Source: CAZUUO01 sp964622665
GTDB lineage: Bacteria; Patescibacteriota; Patescibacteriia; Magasanikbacterales; GCA-002688135
NCBI GenBank assembly: GCA_964622665.1
Contig: CAZUUO010000001.1
Span: 1-64,000, forward strand
Direction: 5' to 3'
Length of the DNA stretch: 64,000 nt
Shown here: one piece after another, positions 49,370 through 57,338 of the stretch
Position numbering within the stretch: position 1 is the stretch's first letter
Layout of the letters: every line of letters begins with the position of its first letter
Notes under the pieces: generated by a model
What the model was told of the DNA's origin: nothing
The model's input: only the letters and a program-made list of their open reading frames with translations
Databases searched by the model: none
Position numbers and translations under genes: made by a program

Positions 49370-50569
49370 CTATTTCAATTGCATGGTGAGTACGAGTTCT
49401 ACGTGAGGCGTATGTGGGAACATATCAAATGCCCGCACGTTTTTTATTGCAAATACTTCTAAAAATTTTGGTAACTCTTCCACAAGTTTGCTCGGATTAC
49501 ATGATACGTACACTAATGTTTTAGGTTGTACCTCACATAACTTCTCAATTACTTTGGGGTGAAGACCAGCACGTGGTGGATCAATAATGATAATATCATG
49601 TTCATCTTTTTTCATCGACTTGATATGATCTTCGGCTTTGAGTGCAATAAACTCTGCGTGCACGTTATTTGCAATCGCATTTTCTTTTGCTTTGACAATC
49701 GCTGCCTCTACCAACTCAACACCTTTCACTTTCACGTTCTTTTGTGCGAGCGGTAATGTTAAAAATCCGGTGCCACAATACATATCGAGTACGTATGAAT
49801 CACTACTCGTTGCTTGCATTACTTCATCAACGACATATGCCTGTAGTTTTTCTGCCGCTTTCGTGTTGGTTTGAAAAAATGAGAAGGGAGAAATAGCAAA
49901 TGTAATGCCGCCCGCGATTTCATGCAATTCTTCTTTTCCGTACAACAATTCTACATCGTTTGTTTCTGAAATATCAGTGATACTTGTTTGCATGCCACGA
50001 TACAGTGTTGTAACGAATGGTTGCAGACGAGTAACAAGATCATCCCACACTTTTTGTACGTCGATATTTTCAGGATGACTGTTGCAAATTATGGTGATCA
50101 TCCGTTCGTTGGTTCGTTTTCCTTCACGAATTACCACATAGCGAATGTATCCCGTATGTTTCACGGCGTCCCAACCAGTTAGTGTATGAGCACTCATCCA
50201 ATCGCGCACTGTTTGTAAAATTGTTGGCGTTTCTTCTGATAACAAAAAGCACTCCGTGAGATTCAATACCGATTTCCACATCCCTGCTGGTTTCAACCCA
50301 ATTTCTCCATTTCGCCCAACCGGATAATCCATGCGGTTGCGGTAATAAAAGGTGTCGGGGCTATGCACTACCTCGCCAATTTCTAAGGGAATGTTATTTT
50401 TTTCAAATAAACTCGTGAGAAATTTTTGTTTGGCTTGTACCTGATCTTCATAGGCAACATGCTGCATGAAACAACCCCCACAACTTCCCGCGAAGGAACA
50501 TTTGGGTGGTACTTTGGGGATATTCTCAATAATGCCACGGAGTATGTCTTTCTTTTCTCGTTTTTTCAT
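49370..50569 (-). CDS. rlmD: 23S rRNA (uracil-C5)-methyltransferase, RlmD/RumA family
   Basis: 399 residues from MKKREKKDIL (50569), which follows TAAAAT (TTGCCA-N17) by 10 nt; the longer frame upstream is part of the promoter region. [4Fe-4S] cysteines CSFAGSCGGC plus Cys in NLTECFLL, SAM region YVLDMYCGTGFLTLPLAQ, QTNTKAAEKL, DPPRAGLHPKVIEKL and the catalytic YVSCNPSKL. The TRAM domain is not evident at the N-terminus. Co-transcribed with uvrC. Confidence 0.88.
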   Translation of the reverse strand: MKKREKKDILRGIIENIPKVPPKCSFAGSCGGCFMQHVAYEDQVQAKQKFLTSLFEKNNIPLEIGEVVHSPDTFYYRNRMDYPVGRNGEIGLKPAGMWKSVLNLTECFLLSEETPTILQTVRDWMSAHTLTGWDAVKHTGYIRYVVIREGKRTNERMITIICNSHPENIDVQKVWDDLVTRLQPFVTTLYRGMQTSITDISETNDVELLYGKEELHEIAGGITFAISPFSFFQTNTKAAEKLQAYVVDEVMQATSSDSYVLDMYCGTGFLTLPLAQKNVKVKGVELVEAAIVKAKENAIANNVHAEFIALKAEDHIKSMKKDEHDIIIIDPPRAGLHPKVIEKLCEVQPKTLVYVSCNPSKLVEELPKFLEVFAIKNVRAFDMFPHTPHVELVLTMQLK

Positions 50570-50628
50570 ATTACCCATTATTTTATAGTGTTTTTGATGA
50601 TTTGGCAATAATAATGTCCAGTGGCGTA

Positions 50629-50657
50629 TTGACAAAACACTGTTTTTATGATAGTAT
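50629..50657 (+). promoter_or_regulatory. Promoter of the 48-residue basic protein gene
   Basis: TTGACA (50629-50634), 17-nt spacer, TAGTAT (50652-50657); leader about 36 nt with a GGCGGTTTACCGC hairpin before the Shine-Dalgarno. Confidence 0.88.
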
Positions 50658-50700
50658 TTCTCCATCGTTTCTCGGCGGTTTACCGCTAAAGGAGGGATCC

Positions 50701-50847
50701 ATGTCGACCGACTTCAAGAAGGATGCCAACTGCCCACACTGTCTGGGACGCACATCGCACGCACTGAGTGGTCGCCCACGCTGCCGCAAGCGGATGGCGA
50801 AGGGCGGCAAGCAGAAGAACAAGGAGGTGAAGAAGCAGAAGAAGTAA
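50701..50847 (+). CDS. Small basic CxxC protein of 48 residues, high GC
   Basis: Start ATG 50701 with AAAGGAGGG upstream; the frame continues open above it but has no start with a site. Sequence begins MSTDFKKDANCPHCLGRTSH, then RPRCRKRMAKGGKQKN and a Lys-rich end. CPHC plus a later Cys suggests a small metal knuckle or a redox pair; the lysine-rich tail suggests nucleic acid binding. By hand count 85 of 147 bases are G/C (58%), 39 of 48 third positions are G/C, and all 11 lysines are AAG, unlike the neighbours, which prefer AAA. Own promoter, leader hairpin and terminator. Family unknown. Confidence 0.85.
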   Translation: MSTDFKKDANCPHCLGRTSHALSGRPRCRKRMAKGGKQKNKEVKKQKK

Positions 50848-50872
50848 TCGTCGGTGTCACAACTCCGACAGC

Positions 50873-50899
50873 AAGGACCGCCCACGGGTGGTCCTTTTT
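50873..50899 (+). terminator. Terminator of the 48-residue protein gene
   Basis: 10-bp stem AAGGACCGCC / GGTGGTCCTT (one G-T pair), 4-nt loop, then T-run, overlapping the uvrA 3' end. Confidence 0.92.
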
Positions 50900-53447
50900 A
50901 ATTTCCTAAAACTTTTTTCAAGTATAGTCCGGTATACGATCCTTTTTTCTTGGAAACTTGTAGCGGTGTTCCAGTTGCAATAATTTCACCGCCATTGTCT
51001 CCCCCTTCCGGACCCAAATCAATAACGTAATCTGCACATTTGATGACATCGAGATTATGTTCAATCATCAACACTGAATTTCCACGATCTACCAATCGTT
51101 GTACGACATGTAATAATTTGCGTACATCCTCATAGTGTAATCCAACCGTTGGTTCATCCAACACGTACAATGTTTTACCGGTTTGTCGTTTGGATAATTC
51201 AAACGCGAGTTTAATACGTTGTGCTTCACCACCTGATAACGTCGTCGCGCTTTGTCCCAACTCTAAATATCCGAGTCCCACCTCGTTTAAAATATTCATG
51301 ACGTCGGCGATCACCGGAATATCTTTAAAAAATATTCCCGCCTCTTCAATCGTCATTTTCAACACTTCGTAAATTGATTTTCCATTAAAGTGAACAGCGA
51401 GTGTTTCGGTATCAAATCGTTTCCCATGACACACATCACATTGCACAAACACGGTCGGCAAAAAATGCATTTCAATAGCGAGTTGTCCATTTCCTTCACA
51501 GTGATCACATCGTCCTCCACCTCGTTGTCGGGGAACGTTAAATGAAAATCTTCCTGCCTTATATCCTTTCACCCGCGCGTCAGCAGTTAATGCAAACAAA
51601 TCGCGAATATGTGAAAACACGCCCGTGTAGGTTGCGGGATTTGAACGGGGTGTACGACCAATAGATCCTTGATCCATCAAAATAATTTTATCGAGATATT
51701 CAGTTCCCAATACTTCTTCAACACCTTCAACTTTTGCGCGCGTTCGTTGGAGCTTTGCATTCACCGATGCAAAAATAATGTCATGCACGAGCGTTGACTT
51801 CCCACTTCCTGACACTCCCGTCACGCACACAAATCGTTTCAATGGCACTTCAACGGTGATATTTTTTAAATTATTTGCCCGCGCATTTTTTACTTTTAAG
51901 CGTGGCACATTTTCCACCGAACGATACGTTGGAATCTCAATTACTTTTTTCTTTTGCAAGTAATCAATGGTCAATGATTGTTCTTTATTTTTTCCTGCTA
52001 GTAATTTCTTTGTTTCCCCTGATGCAACAACATTTCCTCCATGAATTCCCGCTCCCGGCCCAATATCAAGTAAAAAGTCGGACGCCAAAATTGTGTCTTC
52101 ATCATGTTCCACCACGATAATAGAATTTCCTAAATCACGAAGTTCGAGTAATGTTTTAATTAATTTTTCGTTATCTCGTTGGTGTAATCCAATCGTTGGT
52201 TCATCCAGTACATACAGCGTACCTGTTAGTTTAGAACCAATTTGTGATGCAAGACGAATACGTTGTGCTTCTCCTCCCGACAATGTTCCTGCGGTACGTG
52301 ACAATGTCACATAATGCAACCCCACATCCATCATGAACGTTAATCGATCAATAATTTCACGTAACACGGTTGCCGCGATCGTATACTGCGTTTCATTTAA
52401 TACACCCGTTCCTTTCCCAGGAATTAAATCCATGAAAAATTGTAACGCTTGTGTGATTGATAAACTTGTCACTCCCACAATATTTTTCTTCCCGATTGTC
52501 ACTTCCAAACTTTCTTTACGCAACCGTGCCCCATGACATTCACCACATAACTCATCTGAAAATAGTTCGGCTGTTCCCAAACCCATACATGCAGCACATT
52601 GTCCGTAGGGTGAATTAAAACTAAACAAGCGCGGTTCAATTTCAGGAAACGCAAAATCATGTTCAGCACATGAAAATTTGGTTGAGTAGGTGATTTCTTT
52701 TCCATCAGGAAAAAGTATTGTTACTGTTCCCTGACTTTTACTGATCGCCATTTCAATTGCTTCCAATAACCGAGAAGTGTCTGCTTGGCGCGCCAACAAA
52801 ATTGCAGACAATTCATCAACAATTAAATCGATATTGTGTTGTGTATTACGTTCTAACACTAAACGGTTTTTAAGGGTGCGGACTTTACCATCAACACGCA
52901 CCTTCATGAATCCGGCATTATATAAATCGTACAACATTTGGTGGTACTCGCCTTTACGACCCCGCACCACACTCGCCATAATCGTCACTACTTTTCCATT
53001 TTCTGTTTCATCTTTTACATGAGATAAAATTTGGGTTGCAATTTCGTCAGGTGTCATCTTGGTGATTTCTTTGTGACAGACAATACAATGTGGCGTTCCC
53101 ACACGTGCAAACAACACCCGCAAATAATCATAAATTTCGGTAATAGTGGCAACCGTTGAACGAGGATTACTCGAATGTGCCTTTTGGTCGATGGAAATTG
53201 CTGGTGACAATCCTGAAATTTCATCAACGTCTGGTTTGGGCATTTGACCCAAAAATTGGCGTGCATATGCCGACAAACTTTCCACATAGCGTCTTTGACC
53301 TTCTGCAAAAATGGTATCAAACGCCAAAGATGACTTCCCACTTCCTGAAAGTCCCGTAAACACGACTAATTTGTGACGCGGCAAGGTCACGGAGATATTT
53401 TTGAGGTTGTGCTCGCGCGCACCTTTAATAATGATAGAGTTTTCCAT
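50898..53447 (-). CDS. uvrA: Excinuclease ABC subunit UvrA
   Basis: 849 residues (usual about 940). DNA-damage recognition ATPase. Start MENSIIIKGAREHNL (53447), fixed by TATACT ending 10 nt before it; the longer frame enters the promoter. First ABC: FTGLSGSGKSSLAFDTIFAEGQRRYVES; zinc site CAACMGLG with CGEC; LSGGEAQRIRLA; LYVLDEPTIGLHQRD. Second ABC: VTGVSGSGKSTL; zinc module CDHCEGNG with CDVCHGKRF; LSGGEAQRIKLA; VLDEPTVGLHYEDV. The shortening is in the UvrB-binding/insertion region. Confidence 0.97.
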   Translation of the reverse strand: MENSIIIKGAREHNLKNISVTLPRHKLVVFTGLSGSGKSSLAFDTIFAEGQRRYVESLSAYARQFLGQMPKPDVDEISGLSPAISIDQKAHSSNPRSTVATITEIYDYLRVLFARVGTPHCIVCHKEITKMTPDEIATQILSHVKDETENGKVVTIMASVVRGRKGEYHQMLYDLYNAGFMKVRVDGKVRTLKNRLVLERNTQHNIDLIVDELSAILLARQADTSRLLEAIEMAISKSQGTVTILFPDGKEITYSTKFSCAEHDFAFPEIEPRLFSFNSPYGQCAACMGLGTAELFSDELCGECHGARLRKESLEVTIGKKNIVGVTSLSITQALQFFMDLIPGKGTGVLNETQYTIAATVLREIIDRLTFMMDVGLHYVTLSRTAGTLSGGEAQRIRLASQIGSKLTGTLYVLDEPTIGLHQRDNEKLIKTLLELRDLGNSIIVVEHDEDTILASDFLLDIGPGAGIHGGNVVASGETKKLLAGKNKEQSLTIDYLQKKKVIEIPTYRSVENVPRLKVKNARANNLKNITVEVPLKRFVCVTGVSGSGKSTLVHDIIFASVNAKLQRTRAKVEGVEEVLGTEYLDKIILMDQGSIGRTPRSNPATYTGVFSHIRDLFALTADARVKGYKAGRFSFNVPRQRGGGRCDHCEGNGQLAIEMHFLPTVFVQCDVCHGKRFDTETLAVHFNGKSIYEVLKMTIEEAGIFFKDIPVIADVMNILNEVGLGYLELGQSATTLSGGEAQRIKLAFELSKRQTGKTLYVLDEPTVGLHYEDVRKLLHVVQRLVDRGNSVLMIEHNLDVIKCADYVIDLGPEGGDNGGEIIATGTPLQVSKKKGSYTGLYLKKVLGN

Positions 53448-53457
53448 AGGTGTATCC

Positions 53458-53487
53458 AGTATACAAGTCTGTTGCCTGATTTGACAA
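53458..53487 (-). promoter_or_regulatory. Promoter of uvrA
   Basis: TTGTCA (53482-53487), 18-nt spacer, TATACT (53458-53463) on the minus strand. Its -35 overlaps a TTGACA (53481-53486) on the plus strand pointing to gene 53541-53978. Confidence 0.75.
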
Positions 53488-53540
53488 ACAACGCTACTCA
53501 CGGCAACCTACAGGTAGTTCTTTCTCAGTAGGAGGAAGCC

Positions 53541-53978
53541 ATGAATCCTGACATTGGACAAATACTTGCAGCGGCTAGTGATGCACTACGTTCACAATTC
53601 AAACCTGAATTTATTGCGCGTGTTGATATTATCCTTCACAATCAACGTCTTGCTGAAGTCAATAAAGCCGTTGCTGATTTCTTTATAGCTAATCTGGCGG
53701 ATACTCATCACACACTCATTACTGAATTTCGTCGTTGGGTGAACCACACTATGCGGTTGGTGTATCGTAGCCATCTCAAGAGTAGCATCCCTACGGTTCA
53801 ATTATTTCGTAAAAACTACTTGGGTAGTGCTCTGGGTGATGTGTTTCTATGCTGTGCTGAAGTGGCGCGTGTCGTGTTTTATGCCTACAACATCGAGGTT
53901 GAAAAAATCGATCAACAGGGATTTGTTGAAGTAACGATCAACAAAGAACTTGGCAACACTATTTTCTTGTTTGCCTAA
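53541..53978 (+). CDS. Unknown protein of 145 residues, paralogue A
   Basis: Start ATG 53541 with AGGAGG upstream. All-helical-looking, no membrane segment: residues 18-45 contain SQFKPEFIARVDIILHNQRL, similar to the C-terminal end of Clp/Hsp100 D2 modules (FxPEFxxRxDxI), then FRRWVNHTMRLVYRSHL and a final VEVTINKELGNTIFLF. It resembles the next gene (same length; shared VQLF/VQLY, VFLCCAEV/VFANLFAD, VTI..EL.N/LTVTAS.EFVN). Own promoter (TTGCCT-N17-TACTCA or the TTGACA at 53481) and terminator. Family not recognised. Confidence 0.75.
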   Translation: MNPDIGQILAAASDALRSQFKPEFIARVDIILHNQRLAEVNKAVADFFIANLADTHHTLITEFRRWVNHTMRLVYRSHLKSSIPTVQLFRKNYLGSALGDVFLCCAEVARVVFYAYNIEVEKIDQQGFVEVTINKELGNTIFLFA

Positions 53979-53984
53979 TCCAAT

Positions 53985-54010
53985 AACCCCGCCATGTGCG
54001 TGGTTTTTTA
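53985..54010 (+). terminator. Terminator of paralogue A gene
   Basis: AACC(C)CGC / GCG(T)GGTT with one mismatch, 5-nt loop, then six T. Confidence 0.85.
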
Positions 54011-54014
54011 TTTA

Positions 54015-54043
54015 TTGACTTTACCCGCTAAAGCGAATAGGAT
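54015..54043 (+). promoter_or_regulatory. Promoter of paralogue B gene
   Basis: TTGACT (54015-54020), 17-nt spacer, TAGGAT (54038-54043), directly behind the previous terminator. Confidence 0.85.
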
Positions 54044-54071
54044 TTTTATTGTCCCGTACTAAGGAGGGTGT

Positions 54072-54509
54072 ATGTTGACAATTTTGCACTCTGTCTCGGA
54101 ATTAATTGAATCTTATCTGCGTCATTTGCAGCAACTTTTTTTTCAAAATAAAAATGTTGATTTTTCAAATGAACACTGCAGCAAAATTGCCGCAGAATAT
54201 ACTCCCCACTTTGAAGGAATAAGTGCGGCTGAATTAGCACGTATCGGGAGAGAACACTGTAGTTTTGTTACCAAAAAACTGCGCGAGGTTCTTGAGAATC
54301 GTCACCTTATGAATCGTAGTACTGCTATGGTTCAACTCTATTCACGGACCGATCCTCCAGAAACAATGCAAGAAGTATTTGCAAACCTTTTTGCTGACAT
54401 TGTGATCTTGCTAGGAAGTATCAATCATTGTGTTGTGGTAAAGAAAAAAGAGCGCACTGAACTTACCGTCACGGCAAGCAGAGAATTTGTAAACGCGCTG
54501 CATTTGTAA
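54072..54509 (+). CDS. Unknown protein of 145 residues, paralogue B
   Basis: Start MLTILHSVSELIES with AAGGAGGG 5 nt upstream. Helical: SELIESYLRHLQQLFFQNK, ELARIGREHCSFVTKKLREV, then MVQLYSRTDPPETMQEVFANL and VVKKKERTELTVTASREFVNAL. It shares length, order of blocks and several positions with paralogue A, so the two probably arose by duplication, but identity is low by eye. Own promoter and terminator. Both lie between uvrA and uvrB. No family recognised. Confidence 0.75.
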   Translation: MLTILHSVSELIESYLRHLQQLFFQNKNVDFSNEHCSKIAAEYTPHFEGISAAELARIGREHCSFVTKKLREVLENRHLMNRSTAMVQLYSRTDPPETMQEVFANLFADIVILLGSINHCVVVKKKERTELTVTASREFVNALHL

Positions 54510-54517
54510 GACTACAT

Positions 54518-54538
54518 AAACACCCACGGGTGTTTTTT
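54518..54538. terminator. Bidirectional terminator
   Basis: AAACACC / GGTGTTT around CACG with T-runs on both sides; ends paralogue B on plus and uvrB on minus. Confidence 0.88.
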
Positions 54539-56597
54539 ATTTTTTCTTTGTGGTGCGGACGCGTTGTTTTGCTTCCTTCCCTTGTTTACTGAGTTTCTTT
54601 TGCAACTCACGAATTTCATCACGTAAAATTGCAGCAACTTCAAATTGTAATTGTGATGACGCTTCTTTCATTTGTTTTTCTTTTATTTTAATACGCTCCT
54701 CAACAGTTTTATCTTGTTCTCCAACTTCTTCAAACGCAATTACATCCTTAATATTTCCCAATTTTCCCTGTGGATCCTCTGATAAACCAAACTCTTCACT
54801 GTAATCAACAATATTTTTAATAATAGTTTTTGGCGTAATTCCATGTTTCTCGTTGTACGCCAATTGTTTTTCGCGACGACGTTCTGTTTCATCCATCGCC
54901 CGTTTCATAGAACCCGTAATGGTGTCCGCATAGAGCACCACTTGCCCGTTTACATTACGAGCCGCACGACCAATGGTTTGTATGAGTGATGTATCGGAGC
55001 GCAAAAAGCCTTCTTTGTCAGCATCAATAATGGCAACCAATGAAACTTCTGGTAAATCGAGACCCTCACGCAACAAGTTAACACCCACCAACACATCATA
55101 GGTTCCCCGTCGAAATTCGGTTAAAATTTTCAACCGATCAACAGTATCAACATCACTGTGTACATACACTGCTTTAATTTTGCGTTTACGTTTTTTACCT
55201 TCGGTATTAATATACTCCGTTAAATCTTCTGCCATTTTTTTGGTTAACGTGGTAACGAGTGCACGCTCTTCACGATCAACGACAATGTCGATGCGTGCAA
55301 ATAAATCTTCAATTTGTCCTTTGCTACCATGCAAAATTAATTCAGGATCTACAAGACCCGTTGGACGAACAATCATTTCAGCAATATGTGCCGATTGTGC
55401 GCGTTCATAATTCCCTGGCGTTGCTGAGACAAAAATTGTTTGCTTAATCAAATGTTCAAATTCAGCAAATCGTAAGGGGCGATTATCGATAGCACTGGGC
55501 AATCGAAATCCGTATTCAATTAATGTTTTTTTACGTGCTTTATCCCCTTCACTCATTCCGCCAATTTGAGGAACCGAAACATGTGACTCATCAATAATGG
55601 TAATAAAGTCATCAGGGAAAAATGAAATTAACGTGTTGGGTGCTGCACCACTTTCCCGTCCATCAAAGTGTCGTGAATAATTTTCAATACCATGACACAT
55701 CCCCAACTGTGCAATCATGGAAATATCGTTCTTCGTGCGTCGTTCTAATCGTTCAGCTTCGAGCAACAATCCGTTCTTATTAAAGAAAGCAAGACGTTCC
55801 TTCAACTCTTTTTTAATTGATGCGATTGCAGTTTCACGAACTTCTGGCGGTGCCACGTAATGTCGTGCTGGGAAAATATAGAGCGTTTCTCGTTCTTCTA
55901 TTGTTTTGCGTGTGATGGGATCTATAACTTCCAGTTCATGTACACGACCCCCTTCAACACTAAACCGATAAATATGTGAGGCACTTTCTGCACCATGCAC
56001 TTCAAACACATCGCCTCGTACGCGAAATTGTGCACGCAAGACATCGGCATTCGTCCGTTCAAATTGCGCTTCCACTAAAAATTTCATCACGTTGTCACGA
56101 GTCATTTCCATTCCTTCCACCAATTTCAACGCGCCACGTTCATATTCTTCGCTCGATCCCAAATTATAAATACATGAAACTGACGCCACAATAATCGTAT
56201 CGCGTCGGGTCAAAATTGCTTGGGTGGCACTGTGGCGTAATCGATCAATTTCATCATTAATCATCGCTTCTTTTTCAATGTAGGTGTCACTCCCCGGCAT
56301 GTATGCCTCTGGTTGATAGTAGTCGTAATAGGAAACAAAATATTCCACGGCGTTATGTGGAAATAGCGTTCGCAACTCACTACATAATTGTGCGGCGAGA
56401 GTTTTATTATGCGCAATAACCAAAGTTGGTCGTTGAGTTTTTTCAATTACTTGCGCCATGACATAGGTTTTACCGGTTCCTGTTGCACCGAGCAATGTTT
56501 GAAATTGCATGCCCTTATTTACATTTTCAACCAATTCTTTGATCGCTTTCCCCTGATCTCCCGCAGGTTTATATTTTGATACGAGTTGGAATTTCAT
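54537..56597 (-). CDS. uvrB: Excinuclease ABC subunit UvrB
   Basis: Helicase-like DNA-loading subunit, 686 residues (usual 660-680). Motifs: LLGATGTGKTYVMAQVI (Walker A), the beta-hairpin region YFVSYYDYYQPEAYMPGSDTYI, ARHYVAPPE, IDESHVSVPQIGGMSEGD, SATPGNYE, VYVHSDVDTVDR, GVNLLREGLDLPEVSLVAI and TIGRAARNVNG; UVR motif QLQFEVAAILRDEIRELQ at the end. TATGAT ends 8 nt before the ATG: leaderless. Confidence 0.97.
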   Translation of the reverse strand: MKFQLVSKYKPAGDQGKAIKELVENVNKGMQFQTLLGATGTGKTYVMAQVIEKTQRPTLVIAHNKTLAAQLCSELRTLFPHNAVEYFVSYYDYYQPEAYMPGSDTYIEKEAMINDEIDRLRHSATQAILTRRDTIIVASVSCIYNLGSSEEYERGALKLVEGMEMTRDNVMKFLVEAQFERTNADVLRAQFRVRGDVFEVHGAESASHIYRFSVEGGRVHELEVIDPITRKTIEERETLYIFPARHYVAPPEVRETAIASIKKELKERLAFFNKNGLLLEAERLERRTKNDISMIAQLGMCHGIENYSRHFDGRESGAAPNTLISFFPDDFITIIDESHVSVPQIGGMSEGDKARKKTLIEYGFRLPSAIDNRPLRFAEFEHLIKQTIFVSATPGNYERAQSAHIAEMIVRPTGLVDPELILHGSKGQIEDLFARIDIVVDREERALVTTLTKKMAEDLTEYINTEGKKRKRKIKAVYVHSDVDTVDRLKILTEFRRGTYDVLVGVNLLREGLDLPEVSLVAIIDADKEGFLRSDTSLIQTIGRAARNVNGQVVLYADTITGSMKRAMDETERRREKQLAYNEKHGITPKTIIKNIVDYSEEFGLSEDPQGKLGNIKDVIAFEEVGEQDKTVEERIKIKEKQMKEASSQLQFEVAAILRDEIRELQKKLSKQGKEAKQRVRTTKKK

Positions 56598-56605
56598 ATA
56601 GAAAT

Positions 56606-56634
56606 ATCATACCCATTTTCCGGTTTTTTGTCAT
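56606..56634 (-). promoter_or_regulatory. Promoter of uvrB
   Basis: ATGACA (56629-56634), 17-nt spacer, TATGAT (56606-56611) on the minus strand; same -35 as greA. Confidence 0.75.
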
Positions 56635-56647
56635 TATTTCCCACAAT

Positions 56648-56674
56648 TAAAAAATCCCCAATTTCTTAGGGATA
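56648..56674 (-). terminator. Terminator of the AI-2E/HtrA-like/Wzz operon
   Basis: ATCCC / GGGAT with a 10-nt loop and six T on the minus strand, 15 nt after the Wzz-like stop codon. Confidence 0.75.
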
Positions 56675-56687
56675 CTTTTTATACCAC

Positions 56688-57332
56688 TTATATTCCAAAA
56701 TCAAACGGCCGAGGTGATGGTTTTAAGTACCAATACATACCCGCGAATAAACCACCAAAAATAAATCCAAATAATGCCCGTAGTGGAATGTTGGGACGCA
56801 CTGGATATTGTGTTGAGAGAGCTGGGTCAACGATACGCACTGTTACTTTTCCCGGTACATAGTTGGGAACTTCTTGAATTGCCACATTTGCCACCATAGT
56901 CGCCAATTGTTCTGCATGTAACTTATCGACATCAAACGTAGAAATGGTTAGAATTCCCGTTCCTTTTAAAACGAGTGGATCAACTTGTGATTGCCACTTC
57001 GTGCGGCGCACATACTGGTCATCTGACGCCGCAACAACGTCATGCAACGCACTATCTTTTGCATCAGTAATCGCCGCGATAACTTTATCTTGAAATAAGG
57101 TGGTACGAATAACATTGGAAAGTGTTTGCCCAATTTGTTCAGCACTTTTTAACGCCGTATAGTCATCATACAATACTCCGCTTGGTGAAACGGTCGGAGA
57201 AATAAACAACCGCACTTGTGCTCGATATTCTAGTGGAGACAACAATAAACTTACCACCACTGCCAATACTGCGGTTAATAGAGAAACGGATAAAATAAAT
57301 TTCCAATGTCGATGTATTGCAGGTTGTGCCAT
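56688..57332 (-). CDS. Wzz/YveK-like chain-length determinant protein
   Basis: 214 residues with membrane segments at both ends (FILSVSLLTAVLAVVVSLLL, about 13-32; ALFGFIFGGLFAGMYWYL, near the C-terminus) and an extracytoplasmic domain between. Pro-rich motif PVRPNIPLRALFG before the second helix is the Wzz/capsule-polysaccharide co-polymerase signature. It should set the length of a surface glycan or hold a glycan machinery. Last gene of an operon of four others; 6 nt after the HtrA-like gene. Confidence 0.85.
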   Translation of the reverse strand: MAQPAIHRHWKFILSVSLLTAVLAVVVSLLLSPLEYRAQVRLFISPTVSPSGVLYDDYTALKSAEQIGQTLSNVIRTTLFQDKVIAAITDAKDSALHDVVAASDDQYVRRTKWQSQVDPLVLKGTGILTISTFDVDKLHAEQLATMVANVAIQEVPNYVPGKVTVRIVDPALSTQYPVRPNIPLRALFGFIFGGLFAGMYWYLKPSPRPFDFGI

Positions 57333-57338
57333 ATGTTA

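Noticed and set aside
50570..50665. N-terminal extension of RlmD
   Set aside because: It would include the promoter of the gene; homology begins only after residue 33 of the extended frame.
53448..53501. N-terminal extension of UvrA
   Set aside because: The extension covers the TATACT box; UvrA family proteins begin at MENSIIIKGAREHNL-like sequence.
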